Origin: Flavobacteriales bacterium
GTDB taxonomy: Bacteria > Bacteroidota > Bacteroidia > Flavobacteriales_E > Vicingaceae
Reading direction: 5' to 3'
Assembly (NCBI GenBank): GCA_020635825.1
Contig: JACJZA010000014.1
Span: forward strand, 1-64,000
Length of the DNA: 64,000 nt
In this document: piece by piece, positions 1-8,037 of the stretch
Layout: each line of letters opens with the position of its first letter
Numbering within the stretch: the first letter of the stretch is position 1
The notes under the pieces: generated by a model
What the model saw: the letters and a program-made list of their open reading frames with translations, nothing else
Databases searched by the model: none
Told to the model about the DNA's origin: nothing
Position numbers and translations under genes: made by a program

Positions 1-74
1 TGGTTTAAATGAATTGAAGATTGACTACAACTTAACATTATCAACAATCCAAAAAGGTAAACTCGTTTTTTCAT
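1..74 (-). CDS. lipoprotein, N-terminal fragment (runs off left edge)
   Basis: Reading the minus strand from an ATG at 74 gives 24 residues before the window ends. They begin MKKRVYLFGLLIMLSCSQSS: a short basic start, a hydrophobic core and a lipobox ending in Cys16, which is the pattern of a signal-peptidase II lipoprotein. The ATG directly abuts the stop codon of the DUF1801 gene at 75-77, so the two are probably co-transcribed. The body of the protein is outside the window, so no function can be given. An overlapping plus-strand frame is also open here but runs antisense into the DUF1801 gene and has no such signature. Confidence 0.6.
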   Translation of the reverse strand, partial: MKKRVYLFGLLIMLSCSQSSIHLN

Positions 75-500
75 TTAATGTTCCTCCGTTCCTAAATGAC
101 CATTTTCAAACCCTTCTTTTATCAATTCCTTCAATACTTCAATATTAATATCTGCCAATTTATTTACATACAAACAACCTTTACCAGTTTTGTATTTTCC
201 TAATCGACTTAAAATATTATCAGCTTTAGAAATATCACAGCCCATTAAATACAAAGAAATATTTGCTTTTCGTGGTGAAAAACCAACTTTAAACCAATCG
301 CCTTCTCGTCCGCTGGCATATTTATAATGTACATCTCCAAAACCAATAATACTCGTTCCCCACATTTTAGGCTGCTCTTTTGTAATTGATTTCATCATTT
401 CCAGAATTTCAAAAGCATCTCTCTTTTTCCCTTCATGTTCTACAGAATTAAGAAAAGTCTCTACACTTGCTTTTGTCTTTTGCGTTTTGTTTTCTGCCAT
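75..500 (-). CDS. DUF1801 domain protein (YdhG-like)
   Basis: A 141-residue soluble protein without a signal peptide. The central stretch with WGTSIIGFGDVHYKYASGRE followed by WFKVGFSPRKANISLY is typical of the DUF1801 (YdhG/SufE-like fold) family, and the length fits the family. The biochemical role of DUF1801 proteins is not established. It is the penultimate gene of a minus-strand run, 236 bases downstream of thiH with a palindromic repeat in the gap, so it need not belong to the thiamine operon. It is followed without spacing by a lipoprotein gene at the window edge. Family assignment is fairly sure, function unknown. Confidence 0.75.
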   Translation of the reverse strand: MAENKTQKTKASVETFLNSVEHEGKKRDAFEILEMMKSITKEQPKMWGTSIIGFGDVHYKYASGREGDWFKVGFSPRKANISLYLMGCDISKADNILSRLGKYKTGKGCLYVNKLADINIEVLKELIKEGFENGHLGTEEH

Positions 501-550
501 TTTATTGTGATTATATGATTTGCGATGAAGTAAAAATAATAAAAAGTACT

Positions 551-735
551 TGCCATTCTGAACAATATTTTAACTGAAATTTATTTCATATTAAAATGAA
601 ATGATGAATCTTCTCCTTTGAGTAGCTTCTTCATTTTATTTTTCAGTATTGTCCATAATTCCATTAAACTTCGACAGGCTCAGTGTGACATTACTCATCT
701 ATGATAAAAAGAAAAATTATCACTCAGAATGACAG
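551..735. repeat. intergenic palindromic repeat (TCATTCTGA family)
   Basis: The gap between thiH and the DUF1801 gene starts with TGCCATTCTGAA (551-562) and ends with CACTCAGAATGACAG (720-734), imperfect inverted ends, and contains CTTCGACAGGCTCAGTGTGACA-like sequence (near 669-690). The same end motif recurs at 3118-3136, 7858-7999 and 13207-13348. No open reading frame of note lies inside. It resembles the short non-coding dispersed repeats common in Bacteroidota intergenic regions. Confidence 0.55.
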
Positions 736-1845
736 CTAGTAAGATTTTTCCCAGTCTTTATAAACGGGTTCGTAGCCTTGTTCTCGAATCATTTTATCAA
801 TCAATATAGTTGGTCTATCATCTGAAATCTCAAACTGTTCTAGGGATTGAGGGTCTACAACATAACCTCCGGGATTGGTTTTGCTTTCGGCACTAAAAGT
901 GGTTGCCCCTAGTTTTATAATATTGTTTCTAAACTTTTCTGATTCACGTGTGGAAATAGACAATTCCAATTCTTCATTTAACAAACGATAAGCACAAATT
1001 AATTGCACTAAATTTTTATCTGTTACCTCTACTTTTGGCTCTAACCCTCCAGCATGTGGTCGCAACCTAGGAAAAGAAATAGAATATTTCGTTTGCCAGT
1101 ATTTTTTTTCTAAATAATTTAAATGTAAAGCAGTAAAAAAGCTATCAGTTCTCCAATCTTCCAACCCTAACAAAGCTCCTAACCCAATTTTATATATTTC
1201 AGCTTTACCTAATCTATCAGGTGTTTCTAGTCGGTAATCAAAATTAGATTTCTTGCCTTTAGGGTGATGTATTTTATAATCATCTTTATGGTACGTTTCC
1301 TGATATACCAAAACAGTATTTACTCCTGCTTTTATTAACCTTTCATATTCATTTTGATCTAAAGGTTGAACTTCAATAGATATATGTGAGAAATAAGGTC
1401 GAGCCAACTTTACTGCATTTTCCAAATAATCAACTCCTACTGTTTGATTAGCTTCTCCAGTAACCAACAAAATATGGTCATAACCTAATGATTTAATGTG
1501 CTGTATTTCTTTTAAAATCTCAGCATCAGTCAAGGTTCTTCTCGGAATTTTATTGGTAAAACTAAACCCACAATAAGTACATATATTCTGACATTCATTA
1601 CTCAGATACATCGGAATATACATTTGAACCGTTTTACCAAAACGTTTTTGAGTTAACTGATGGCTCATTTGTGCCATTTGCTCCAAATAAGTTTCTGCAG
1701 CTGGTGATATTAAGGCTTTGAAGTCTTCTAAATCTCTTTTGGTTTTAGACAAAGCTCGTTCAACATCTACAATGGTTTTATTATAAATGCTTTTTTTGAC
1801 CTCGTCCCAATTGTATGTGTCGAATAATTCTGTAAAGGTTTGCAT
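736..1845 (-). CDS. thiH: 2-iminoacetate synthase ThiH
   Basis: Radical-SAM enzyme that cleaves tyrosine to dehydroglycine (2-iminoacetate) and p-cresol for assembly of the thiamine thiazole ring, working with ThiG and ThiS thiocarboxylate. The 369-residue length is normal. The radical-SAM cluster motif CxxxCxxC is seen at Cys85, Cys89 and Cys92 (CQNICTYCGFSF), and the C-terminal part holds the family sequences SFPRLRPHAGG and STRESEKFRNN. It is the last thi gene of the operon and is separated from thiG by a small membrane-protein gene. A ThiF-type adenylyltransferase for ThiS is not encoded in the window. Confidence 0.96.
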   Translation of the reverse strand: MQTFTELFDTYNWDEVKKSIYNKTIVDVERALSKTKRDLEDFKALISPAAETYLEQMAQMSHQLTQKRFGKTVQMYIPMYLSNECQNICTYCGFSFTNKIPRRTLTDAEILKEIQHIKSLGYDHILLVTGEANQTVGVDYLENAVKLARPYFSHISIEVQPLDQNEYERLIKAGVNTVLVYQETYHKDDYKIHHPKGKKSNFDYRLETPDRLGKAEIYKIGLGALLGLEDWRTDSFFTALHLNYLEKKYWQTKYSISFPRLRPHAGGLEPKVEVTDKNLVQLICAYRLLNEELELSISTRESEKFRNNIIKLGATTFSAESKTNPGGYVVDPQSLEQFEISDDRPTILIDKMIREQGYEPVYKDWEKSY

Positions 1846-1857
1846 AGATAGCAGCTA

Positions 1858-2316
1858 TTAAGAATTTAAGGAGGTTATATTACTTTTACTATCAATTTTC
1901 CGACAATATAATATATATATAAATGAAACTCCTGAATACAAAAACAATGATAGCATTTTTAGACACTCATTAATTGATACTTTTTCAATGTCCTTAACAT
2001 CTGTGACAATTATCATAAATAAGCTAATAGTAGATAAAGCAAATACTAATGGAAGAATAGCTATTCCAATTGTAAAATAAATAAGCAATAAGTTTCTAAT
2101 TATTCCTTTTTTAAAACTATTCAACCTAATTATTTTAATCATCCCAAATGGACCATAAAATAAAATTAGAAAATGAGCTATGATACTAATTGGAAATATA
2201 AACCATATGAAATCAAGGAAATTTTCAACCTTTATATTAAAGTGAAAATAATATAATCCCCACATTCCAAAGACAATAATTAAAAATATAAATATTACTT
2301 TTAGTAATCTATTCAT
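1858..2316 (-). CDS. small integral membrane protein in thi operon, unknown function
   Basis: A 152-residue protein with four strongly hydrophobic stretches, approximately residues 5-25, 34-55, 73-97 and 118-136, so probably a four-helix inner-membrane protein with a charged tail. I recognise no family. It sits between thiG (24 bases upstream) and thiH (12 bases downstream) and is therefore likely co-transcribed with them, but there is no sequence link to thiamine chemistry or transport. The base composition is even more AT-rich than its neighbours, which fits a recent insertion into the operon. The open frame and tight spacing support a real gene. Confidence 0.6.
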   Translation of the reverse strand: MNRLLKVIFIFLIIVFGMWGLYYFHFNIKVENFLDFIWFIFPISIIAHFLILFYGPFGMIKIIRLNSFKKGIIRNLLLIYFTIGIAILPLVFALSTISLFMIIVTDVKDIEKVSINECLKMLSLFLYSGVSFIYILYCRKIDSKSNITSLNS

Positions 2317-2340
2317 TTTCTACAATTATTAACTTTTTAA

Positions 2341-3105
2341 TCAATCTAAAAAACTAGTTAAAGGACTACTAGCTACAGCCTGATTTGTTTTAGCTCCTAA
2401 TCTTGCTTTGTATGCCATTCTTCCTGCTTCAACTCCCATTTTAAATGCTTTTGCCATTTCAATTGGATTATCAGAGATTGCAATAGCAGTATTCACCAAC
2501 ACAGCATCAGCCCCAATTTCCATAGCTTTTGCCGCATCCGATGGAGAACCAATTCCTGCATCTATTACCACTGGCACATTACTTTGTTCAATAATAATTT
2601 CTAAAAAGTCTATTGTTTTTAATCCTTTATTGCTCCCGATAGTAGAACCTAACGGCATTACAGCAGCAGTTCCTATTTCTTCTAATCGTTTACACAAAAC
2701 CGGATCTGCATGAATGTATGGTAATACAATAAATCCTTTTTTCACCAATTCTTCAGCAGCTTTTAAGGTCTCAATAGGATCTGGCATTAAATATTTAGGA
2801 TCGGGGTGAATTTCTAACTTTAACCAATTTGTTTCCAAAGCTTCTCTTGCTAATTCGGCAGCAAATACAGCTTCTTTGGCTGTTCTCACACCAGATGTAT
2901 TGGGTAATAAATTAATATGAGGATGATTCAAATGCTTTAAAATATCATCATTTGAATTGTATGCGTCTACTCGTTTTAAAGCTACGGTTATCAATTCTGA
3001 ACCTGAAGCCACTAATGATTCTTCCATTAATTCAACAGAACTGAATTTACCTGTTCCGGTAAATAATCTGGAGTTGAAAGTTTTATCTGCAATTTTTAGC
3101 ATCAT
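2341..3105 (-). CDS. thiG: thiazole synthase ThiG
   Basis: Condenses 1-deoxyxylulose 5-phosphate, dehydroglycine and ThiS thiocarboxylate into the thiazole phosphate of thiamine. The 254 residues start with the family opening LKIADKTFNSRLFTGTGKF. Lys96 in WLKLEIHPDP matches the Schiff-base lysine, and the phosphate-binding end VPVVIDAGIGSPSDAAKAME is intact. Length and motifs are normal. The gene lies 19 bases after thiE on the minus strand and is downstream of the TPP riboswitch that opens the operon. Confidence 0.96.
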   Translation of the reverse strand: MMLKIADKTFNSRLFTGTGKFSSVELMEESLVASGSELITVALKRVDAYNSNDDILKHLNHPHINLLPNTSGVRTAKEAVFAAELAREALETNWLKLEIHPDPKYLMPDPIETLKAAEELVKKGFIVLPYIHADPVLCKRLEEIGTAAVMPLGSTIGSNKGLKTIDFLEIIIEQSNVPVVIDAGIGSPSDAAKAMEIGADAVLVNTAIAISDNPIEMAKAFKMGVEAGRMAYKARLGAKTNQAVASSPLTSFLD

Positions 3106-3117
3106 ATTATATTTTAG

Positions 3118-3136
3118 TTGTCATTCAGAATGACAA
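3118..3136. repeat. short palindrome TTGTCATTC-A-GAATGACAA
   Basis: A 19-base near-perfect inverted repeat (TTGTCATTC, one central base, GAATGACAA) overlaps the thiE stop codon. It looks like two fused ends of the TGTCATTCTGA repeat family that also occurs at 551-735, 7858-7999 and 13207-13348, without the interior. Confidence 0.6.
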
Positions 3137-3781
3137 TTCCATTTTAGCTTCTATTTTTTTATTTAATTCTTCAACCAACTCAAAATTATTCGTTAATAAA
3201 CCTGAAACTGCAATTCCATTTATTCCTGTTTTCATTAATTCAGAAACATCATCCATTTCAATTCCCCCAATGGCAATAATAGGAGGAACCTTATAATTCA
3301 ATTTTGAGTCTTTTAATAGGTCGAACAATTGTTGTGAAATTTTATAATATCCTTCAACACCTAAAAAAGGACTTAGGTTTTTCTTTGTTTCGGTGTACTG
3401 AAAAGGACCTAAACCAATATAATCTATGCCCATGTTAATCAGATTTTGAACATCTTCAATGGTATTTGCAGTTCCCCCTATAATTTTATCTGTCCCAATT
3501 ATTTTTCTTGCTTCATGTGGGTCTATATCAGTTTTTCCTAAATGAATCCCATCTGCACCAGACTGAACTGCTACTTCTACATTATCGTTAATAATCAATT
3601 TTGCATCGTACAAATCACAAATAATTCTAGCTTCTTTGGCAATTTTTAAATAATCATCAGTAGACTTTTCCTTCACTCGAAGTTGAATCCACTTTACTCC
3701 GGAAATACAAGCTTCTCTTACACAATCAATGTGAGTAAGTGTTTCTGTTTCTTGGGTAATATATTGTAATTTTTCTATCAT
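3125..3781 (-). CDS. thiE: thiamine phosphate synthase ThiE (full-length copy)
   Basis: Joins hydroxymethylpyrimidine diphosphate and thiazole phosphate to thiamine monophosphate. The 218 residues show the complete family signature: WIQLRVKEK (pyrimidine-pocket strand), LIINDNVEVAVQSGADGIHL, YIGLGPFQYTETKKN and IIAIGGIEMDDV (phosphate loop). This is the catalytic-looking copy; a shorter relative with altered motifs is encoded two genes upstream. The last codons (ELSF-stop) fall inside a perfect TGTCATTC/GAATGACA palindrome, so the C-terminal end may have been reshaped by that repeat. Confidence 0.94.
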   Translation of the reverse strand: MIEKLQYITQETETLTHIDCVREACISGVKWIQLRVKEKSTDDYLKIAKEARIICDLYDAKLIINDNVEVAVQSGADGIHLGKTDIDPHEARKIIGTDKIIGGTANTIEDVQNLINMGIDYIGLGPFQYTETKKNLSPFLGVEGYYKISQQLFDLLKDSKLNYKVPPIIAIGGIEMDDVSELMKTGINGIAVSGLLTNNFELVEELNKKIEAKMELSF

Positions 3782-3872
3782 TTTCGTTAGTAGTTAAAGT
3801 TATCAGAATTGAGGAGTTAAGAAGATTGTTTTTCAGTTCTCACACCTTCTCATATTCTTAACTTCTGTATTC

Positions 3873-4622
3873 TCAAATTTTGTGATACCCTAATAATTCA
3901 TTCGTACTACTTAAATATTTTTCGATATATCGTTTGCTTCTTAAAGCTGCCTTTAACATTGGATATCCATTCGCTAAATTAGCTGTCAGTGCTGAAGAAA
4001 AAACACATCCTGAACCATGTTTAGAATAAATCGGTTTTTTATTTTTAGGGTTTAAAGGATAAATCTTCCCTTCAAAAAACAAATAATCTTTTCCTAGTTC
4101 TTCTTCATTGTGTCCTCCTTTTAGATACACATTGGTAAATTGACTTAATTCCTCTGCTCCCTTTTTTGCATCTTCATTTCCTGAAAGCTGTTTTACTTCT
4201 TGCCAATTAGGAGTAATTACATAAACCGATGTCAAAACTTCTTTTAATTCGGATAGATTATGTTGGAAATCAAACCCGGCACTAGCTGATAGAATTGGAT
4301 CCCATATTATTTTGGGTACTGTATATTGTGTGTTTAGAGTTGAAATTATTTTTATTAAAAATGATATTGATGGAATCAAACCAATCTTCACATACTCATA
4401 TTGATGTAGTTTTAAAAGAATATTCAACTGTTCAAAAACTTGATTCTCGTTAACCCAATAAGGAGTAATAAATTCAACCTCATTTTGAATGGTATTAGCT
4501 GTGTTTATCGCGAATCCTAAACATTTAAAAGCTTCAAAAGTTTTAATATCAGCCAAAATTCCAGCTCCACCACTTGGATCAAACCCCGCAATCGTTAATA
4601 TTTTAACTCTTCCTTTATTCAT
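3873..4622 (-). CDS. thiD: hydroxymethylpyrimidine/phosphomethylpyrimidine kinase ThiD
   Basis: Phosphorylates HMP to HMP-P and HMP-PP in the pyrimidine branch of thiamine synthesis. The 249-residue ribokinase-fold protein opens with ILTIAGFDPSGGAGILADIK, the classic ThiD N-terminus. The anion-hole/ATP end YSKHGSGCVFSSALTANLA contains the catalytic-type GSGC motif. The middle (residues 50-150) is more divergent than usual but has no gap. The start overlaps the 3' end of the short thiE-like gene by 8 bases, indicating translational coupling. About 90 bases of repeat-like sequence separate it from thiE downstream. Confidence 0.92.
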   Translation of the reverse strand: MNKGRVKILTIAGFDPSGGAGILADIKTFEAFKCLGFAINTANTIQNEVEFITPYWVNENQVFEQLNILLKLHQYEYVKIGLIPSISFLIKIISTLNTQYTVPKIIWDPILSASAGFDFQHNLSELKEVLTSVYVITPNWQEVKQLSGNEDAKKGAEELSQFTNVYLKGGHNEEELGKDYLFFEGKIYPLNPKNKKPIYSKHGSGCVFSSALTANLANGYPMLKAALRSKRYIEKYLSSTNELLGYHKI

Positions 4623-5070
4623 ATTTTCTCCAAACAGAACCTAAAAAAGCTCCTCCGTCAAAACCCATTTCAATTAATTCTGAATAGTTTTCCTCATTAA
4701 CCCCTCCTAATCCAATCACTTTTATTTTTCTATCCTTTTTTAAGAATTGTCTCAATTCTTCTTTGTCAAATTTTGCTTTGTATCCTTGTTTTGAAATACT
4801 ATCAAACACTGGACTTAAAAAACAGTACTCTTTTTCTCCATCTAACTTTTCAACCTCTTCAAAAGAGTGACAAGAACCTTTAAAGTTTTGATGAATTACT
4901 GTTTTAGTTCTAACTTCATCACTTAATCCACTTAACAAATTCATTACTTCTTCTTCACTCCAACGCGGCTTTCTTAAATGAAATAAATCCCATTTTCCTG
5001 AAGTCATTTCTTTGTTGATTAATTCAACTTCATTCTCCAATTGAGTAGGATATGAAAAGAGCACCCTCAT
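4615..5070 (-). CDS. short ThiE/TenI-like protein
   Basis: A 151-residue protein of the thiamine phosphate synthase/TenI superfamily, about 60 residues shorter than ThiE. FHLRKPRWSEEE replaces the usual QLRxK strand, FLSPVFDSISKQGY corresponds to the substrate-loop region, and IKVIGLGGVNEENYSELIEMG to the C-terminal phosphate loop. The aspartate-bearing middle of true ThiE (NDxxxxAxxxxADGxHLG) is missing. It overlaps both neighbours (ATGA with the gene upstream, 8 bases with thiD), so it is an expressed member of the operon. It could be a TenI-like aromatase or an auxiliary ThiE; the sequence does not decide. Confidence 0.75.
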   Translation of the reverse strand: MRVLFSYPTQLENEVELINKEMTSGKWDLFHLRKPRWSEEEVMNLLSGLSDEVRTKTVIHQNFKGSCHSFEEVEKLDGEKEYCFLSPVFDSISKQGYKAKFDKEELRQFLKKDRKIKVIGLGGVNEENYSELIEMGFDGGAFLGSVWRKYE

Positions 5071-5639
5071 TTAATCAGAATTACTTGATTCCTAGTATTA
5101 ATAAACTGACCAAATGCAAAAAATGCTTTATCAATTTTTCTCATATCAGTAATACCAATCGACTTCACAAATGGCAAAAAGTCATTGAAATAAAATTCAA
5201 ACTTCTTTTTATCAGATATAGTGTTGGTAATATTTCTATACTCTTTACCATGAATATAATTATATGCTCTATTTATATGTTGGTCATAAATTGGATATTC
5301 ATTAGGTCTAATTATATGCAATAAAAATATTTTCCACACAAAAGATACATTTTGAAATTCGTTGAGAAAAAATTCTAAATCAAATTGTTTTAACCCCTTT
5401 TGATGATTTATAATTTTAAGCTTAGAAATAACCTTTTCCTCCAAAGATTTTGTTTTAAGTTTACTTAATTTCATTCCATTCTTCCAAGCAAACAACTTAT
5501 GTAAATCGTCATTAATAAAAGCACTTTTATTTATACTTTCTTCATATAAATTTTCATCTGGATAAGAATACAATTTACACCAGTAATCAATAAATGATTC
5601 TAGGTTAACTTTTTCATTTATAAAAATTGGCAAATCCAT
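5067..5639 (-). CDS. hypothetical protein in thi operon
   Basis: A 190-residue soluble, basic and lysine-rich protein with no signal peptide or membrane segment. The stretch FLLHIIRPNEYPIYDQHINR (about residues 103-122) resembles a helical segment seen in some HhH-GPD-like/base-excision-fold proteins, but no catalytic motif can be confirmed, so that link is only a guess. It overlaps the next gene by 4 bases (ATGA) and lies 82 bases after thiC, so it is translated as part of the thiamine operon. No known thiamine-pathway protein looks like this. It is probably an accessory gene captured by the operon. Confidence 0.6.
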   Translation of the reverse strand: MDLPIFINEKVNLESFIDYWCKLYSYPDENLYEESINKSAFINDDLHKLFAWKNGMKLSKLKTKSLEEKVISKLKIINHQKGLKQFDLEFFLNEFQNVSFVWKIFLLHIIRPNEYPIYDQHINRAYNYIHGKEYRNITNTISDKKKFEFYFNDFLPFVKSIGITDMRKIDKAFFAFGQFINTRNQVILIK

Positions 5640-5721
5640 TTCTTACACACCCCTAACCCCTCTCAAGAGGGGAATTATTTCTATGAATAATTCTGAATTC
5701 TTCATTCTCAATTCTTAACTT

Positions 5722-7578
5722 CTAAAGATAAACCTCACTTCCTTTGTCAGTAAACTCTTTCGATTTTTCTTTCATTCCTTCTTCCAATGCTTTTTGCTCA
5801 TCCATTTCTTTTTTAGCAGCAAAATCTCTTACTTCCTGAGTAATTTTCATAGAACAGAAATGAGGTCCACACATCGAACAGAAATGAGCAATCTTAGCCC
5901 CTTCTGCAGGTAAAGTCTCATCATGATATTCACGGGCAGTATCGGGATCTAATGATAAGTTAAACTGGTCATTCCATCTGAATTCAAAACGTGCTTTACT
6001 TAATGCATTATCTCTAATTTGAGCACCTGGATGTCCTTTTGCCAAATCTGCAGCATGAGCAGCTAATTTATAAGTAATTACACCCGTTTTTACATCCTTT
6101 TTATCTGGCAAACCTAAATGCTCTTTTGGTGTTACATAACACAACATGGCTGTTCCATACCAACCAATTTGTGCAGCACCAATCGCAGAAGTAATATGGT
6201 CATAACCTGGAGCTATATCTGTTGTTAATGGCCCTAAGGTATAAAATGGCGCTTCAAAACAATCTCTTAATTGTTTATCCATGTTCTCTTTTATCATGTG
6301 CATTGGCACGTGTCCCGGACCTTCAATCATTACTTGAACATCATGTTTCCATGCTATTTTAGTTAACTCTCCTAAAGTTTGTAATTCGCCAAATTGAGCT
6401 TCATCATTAGCATCTGCAATACTTCCGGGACGTAAGCCATCTCCTAATGAGAAAGCAACATCATAAGCCTTCATAATTTCGCAAATCTCTTCAAAGTGAG
6501 TATACAAGAAATTTTCTTTGTGATGCGCTAAACACCATTTAGCCATAATTGAACCACCTCGAGAAACTATTCCTGTAACTCTTTTCGCTGTCATAGGCAC
6601 ATATCTCAATAAAACACCAGCATGAATCGTGAAATAACTTACTCCTTGTTCAGCCTGCTCTATCAACGTATCTCTAAAAATTTCCCAAGTTAAATCTTCC
6701 GCTTTTCCTTTTACTTTTTCTAAAGCTTGATAAATTGGAACCGTTCCGATTGGCACCGGTGAATTTCTAATGATCCACTCTCTAGTTTCATGAATGTTAT
6801 CTCCGGTAGAAAGATCCATGATGGTATCAGCTCCCCAACGACAAGCCCAAACGGCTTTTTCTACTTCTTCTTCAATGCTTGAAGTTACCGCACTGTTACC
6901 AATATTCGCATTAATTTTCACTAAAAAGTTACGACCAATAATCATCGGTTCACTTTCGGGATGGTTAATGTTATTTGGAATAATAGCTCTACCTGCAGCA
7001 ATTTCATCCCGTACAAATTCTGGAGTAATTTCACCAACAGGGGTGTTGGCTCCAAAGCTATTTCCGGGATGTTGTCCAATAGTATCTTTGTAATCTTGTA
7101 ATCGTTGATTTTCACGAATAGCTACATATTCCATTTCAGGAGTAATAATTCCCTTTTTAGCATAATGCATTTGAGAAACATTTGCTCCAGCTTTGGCTCT
7201 TAAAGGTTTTTTGATATGTTCAAAACGTAAGTAATCTAAATCAGAATTGGTCAATCTTTCTTTCCCATAATCAGAAGAAATTTCATTCAATTGCTCCACA
7301 TCACCTCTGTCTAAAATCCATTGCTGACGAATAGGTTCTATCCCTTTTTTAACATCAATTTCAATATTTAAATCAGTAAATGGGCCTGATGTATCATACA
7401 CCGTTATTGAATTGTTTTTTGTTGTTGTTCCGTTAAATTTATCTACCGTATCCTCCAAACTAATTTCACGCATTGCCACTTTTATATCGTGGATTTTTCC
7501 TTTTACATAGATTTTTTTTGATGCCGGAAATGGTGTTCTGGTAATTGCTTCCTGGCTTGGAATTTTGTCTTTTCTCAT
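5722..7578 (-). CDS. thiC: phosphomethylpyrimidine synthase ThiC
   Basis: Radical-SAM enzyme that rearranges aminoimidazole ribotide into HMP phosphate, the pyrimidine half of thiamine. The 618-residue length is normal. The non-canonical cluster motif CxxCxxxxC is at Cys567, Cys570 and Cys575 near the C-terminus (FCSMCGPHFCSMK). Family blocks include RAGANVSQMHYAKKG, GADTIMDLSTGDNIHETREW and MIEGPGHVPMHMI. It follows thiS by 68 bases and is the first long gene under the riboswitch. The spacer between them and the one after it contain short repeat-like AT-rich sequence. Confidence 0.97.
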   Translation of the reverse strand: MRKDKIPSQEAITRTPFPASKKIYVKGKIHDIKVAMREISLEDTVDKFNGTTTKNNSITVYDTSGPFTDLNIEIDVKKGIEPIRQQWILDRGDVEQLNEISSDYGKERLTNSDLDYLRFEHIKKPLRAKAGANVSQMHYAKKGIITPEMEYVAIRENQRLQDYKDTIGQHPGNSFGANTPVGEITPEFVRDEIAAGRAIIPNNINHPESEPMIIGRNFLVKINANIGNSAVTSSIEEEVEKAVWACRWGADTIMDLSTGDNIHETREWIIRNSPVPIGTVPIYQALEKVKGKAEDLTWEIFRDTLIEQAEQGVSYFTIHAGVLLRYVPMTAKRVTGIVSRGGSIMAKWCLAHHKENFLYTHFEEICEIMKAYDVAFSLGDGLRPGSIADANDEAQFGELQTLGELTKIAWKHDVQVMIEGPGHVPMHMIKENMDKQLRDCFEAPFYTLGPLTTDIAPGYDHITSAIGAAQIGWYGTAMLCYVTPKEHLGLPDKKDVKTGVITYKLAAHAADLAKGHPGAQIRDNALSKARFEFRWNDQFNLSLDPDTAREYHDETLPAEGAKIAHFCSMCGPHFCSMKITQEVRDFAAKKEMDEQKALEEGMKEKSKEFTDKGSEVYL

Positions 7579-7646
7579 ATTTTTTTGTTTTGAGTGATGT
7601 GTTTTGTGTCATGAGTCAACACTCAGAACACAATACTCAACACCAG

Positions 7647-7847
7647 TTATCCGCCTTGTGTAGCAGTAATGATTATTATATTATCGTTTTCTTTTAATTC
7701 TGTTTTTTGCCAATCATTTTTTGAAATCACCTGATTATTTAACGCAATAGCTATTCCCTTTGAGGAAATATTTTGCTCCATAATCAACTGTTCTACAGTT
7801 GTAGATTCGTTGATTTGAATTGTATTGTTATTTAATGTGACATCCAT
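7647..7847 (-). CDS. thiS: sulfur carrier protein ThiS
   Basis: A 66-residue beta-grasp (ubiquitin-like) protein ending in the required Gly-Gly, which is adenylated and thiocarboxylated to donate sulfur to the thiazole ring. The pattern MDVTLNNNTIQI...GIAIALNNQVI...IIIITATQGG is typical. It is the first gene of the operon, about 190 bases downstream of the TPP aptamer. The activating enzyme (ThiF/MoeB-like) is not in the window. Confidence 0.92.
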   Translation of the reverse strand: MDVTLNNNTIQINESTTVEQLIMEQNISSKGIAIALNNQVISKNDWQKTELKENDNIIIITATQGG

Positions 7848-7857
7848 GTTTATAACC

Positions 7858-7999
7858 TTTTGTCATTCTGAATCTAGTTTTACAGAAAATTTATTTTCGT
7901 TGTAAAACAAAATGAAGAATCTAATAACAATGATTCTTCGCAATATTTTGTCTCATCCTTCGATAAACTCAGGATGACAAAATTTTACTCAGAAAGACA
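7858..7999. repeat. TGTCATTCTGA-ended intergenic repeat between riboswitch and thiS
   Basis: Starts TTTGTCATTCTGA (7858-7870), contains GAAGAATCT (7915-7923), its inverse GATTCTTCG (7932-7940) and TCAGGATGACAAA (7969-7981), and ends with TCAGAAAGACA (7989-7999). The inverted ends and inner GAAGAATCT/AGATTCTTC pair match the element at 13207-13348. It is non-coding and lies in the 5' leader of the thiamine operon. The rest of the 7848-8174 gap is filled by the aptamer and two divergent promoters. Confidence 0.6.
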
Positions 8000-8037
8000 T
8001 TTAACTTTAGGAATGAAGGAAGATAATCCTCCTTTTA

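Noticed and set aside
2..148. Open plus-strand frame from the left edge
   Set aside because: It would run antisense through the end of the DUF1801 gene, and the minus strand here encodes a clear lipoprotein signal instead.
4615..5070. thiE-like gene as a pseudogene
   Set aside because: It is short but has an uninterrupted frame with tight overlaps on both sides and retains the C-terminal phosphate loop.
5641..5721. CCCCTCTCAAGAGGGG hairpin after thiC as a terminator
   Set aside because: The 6-bp stem is followed by AATTATTTC rather than a T-run in either direction, and it lies inside the operon; it is more likely a common intergenic repeat.
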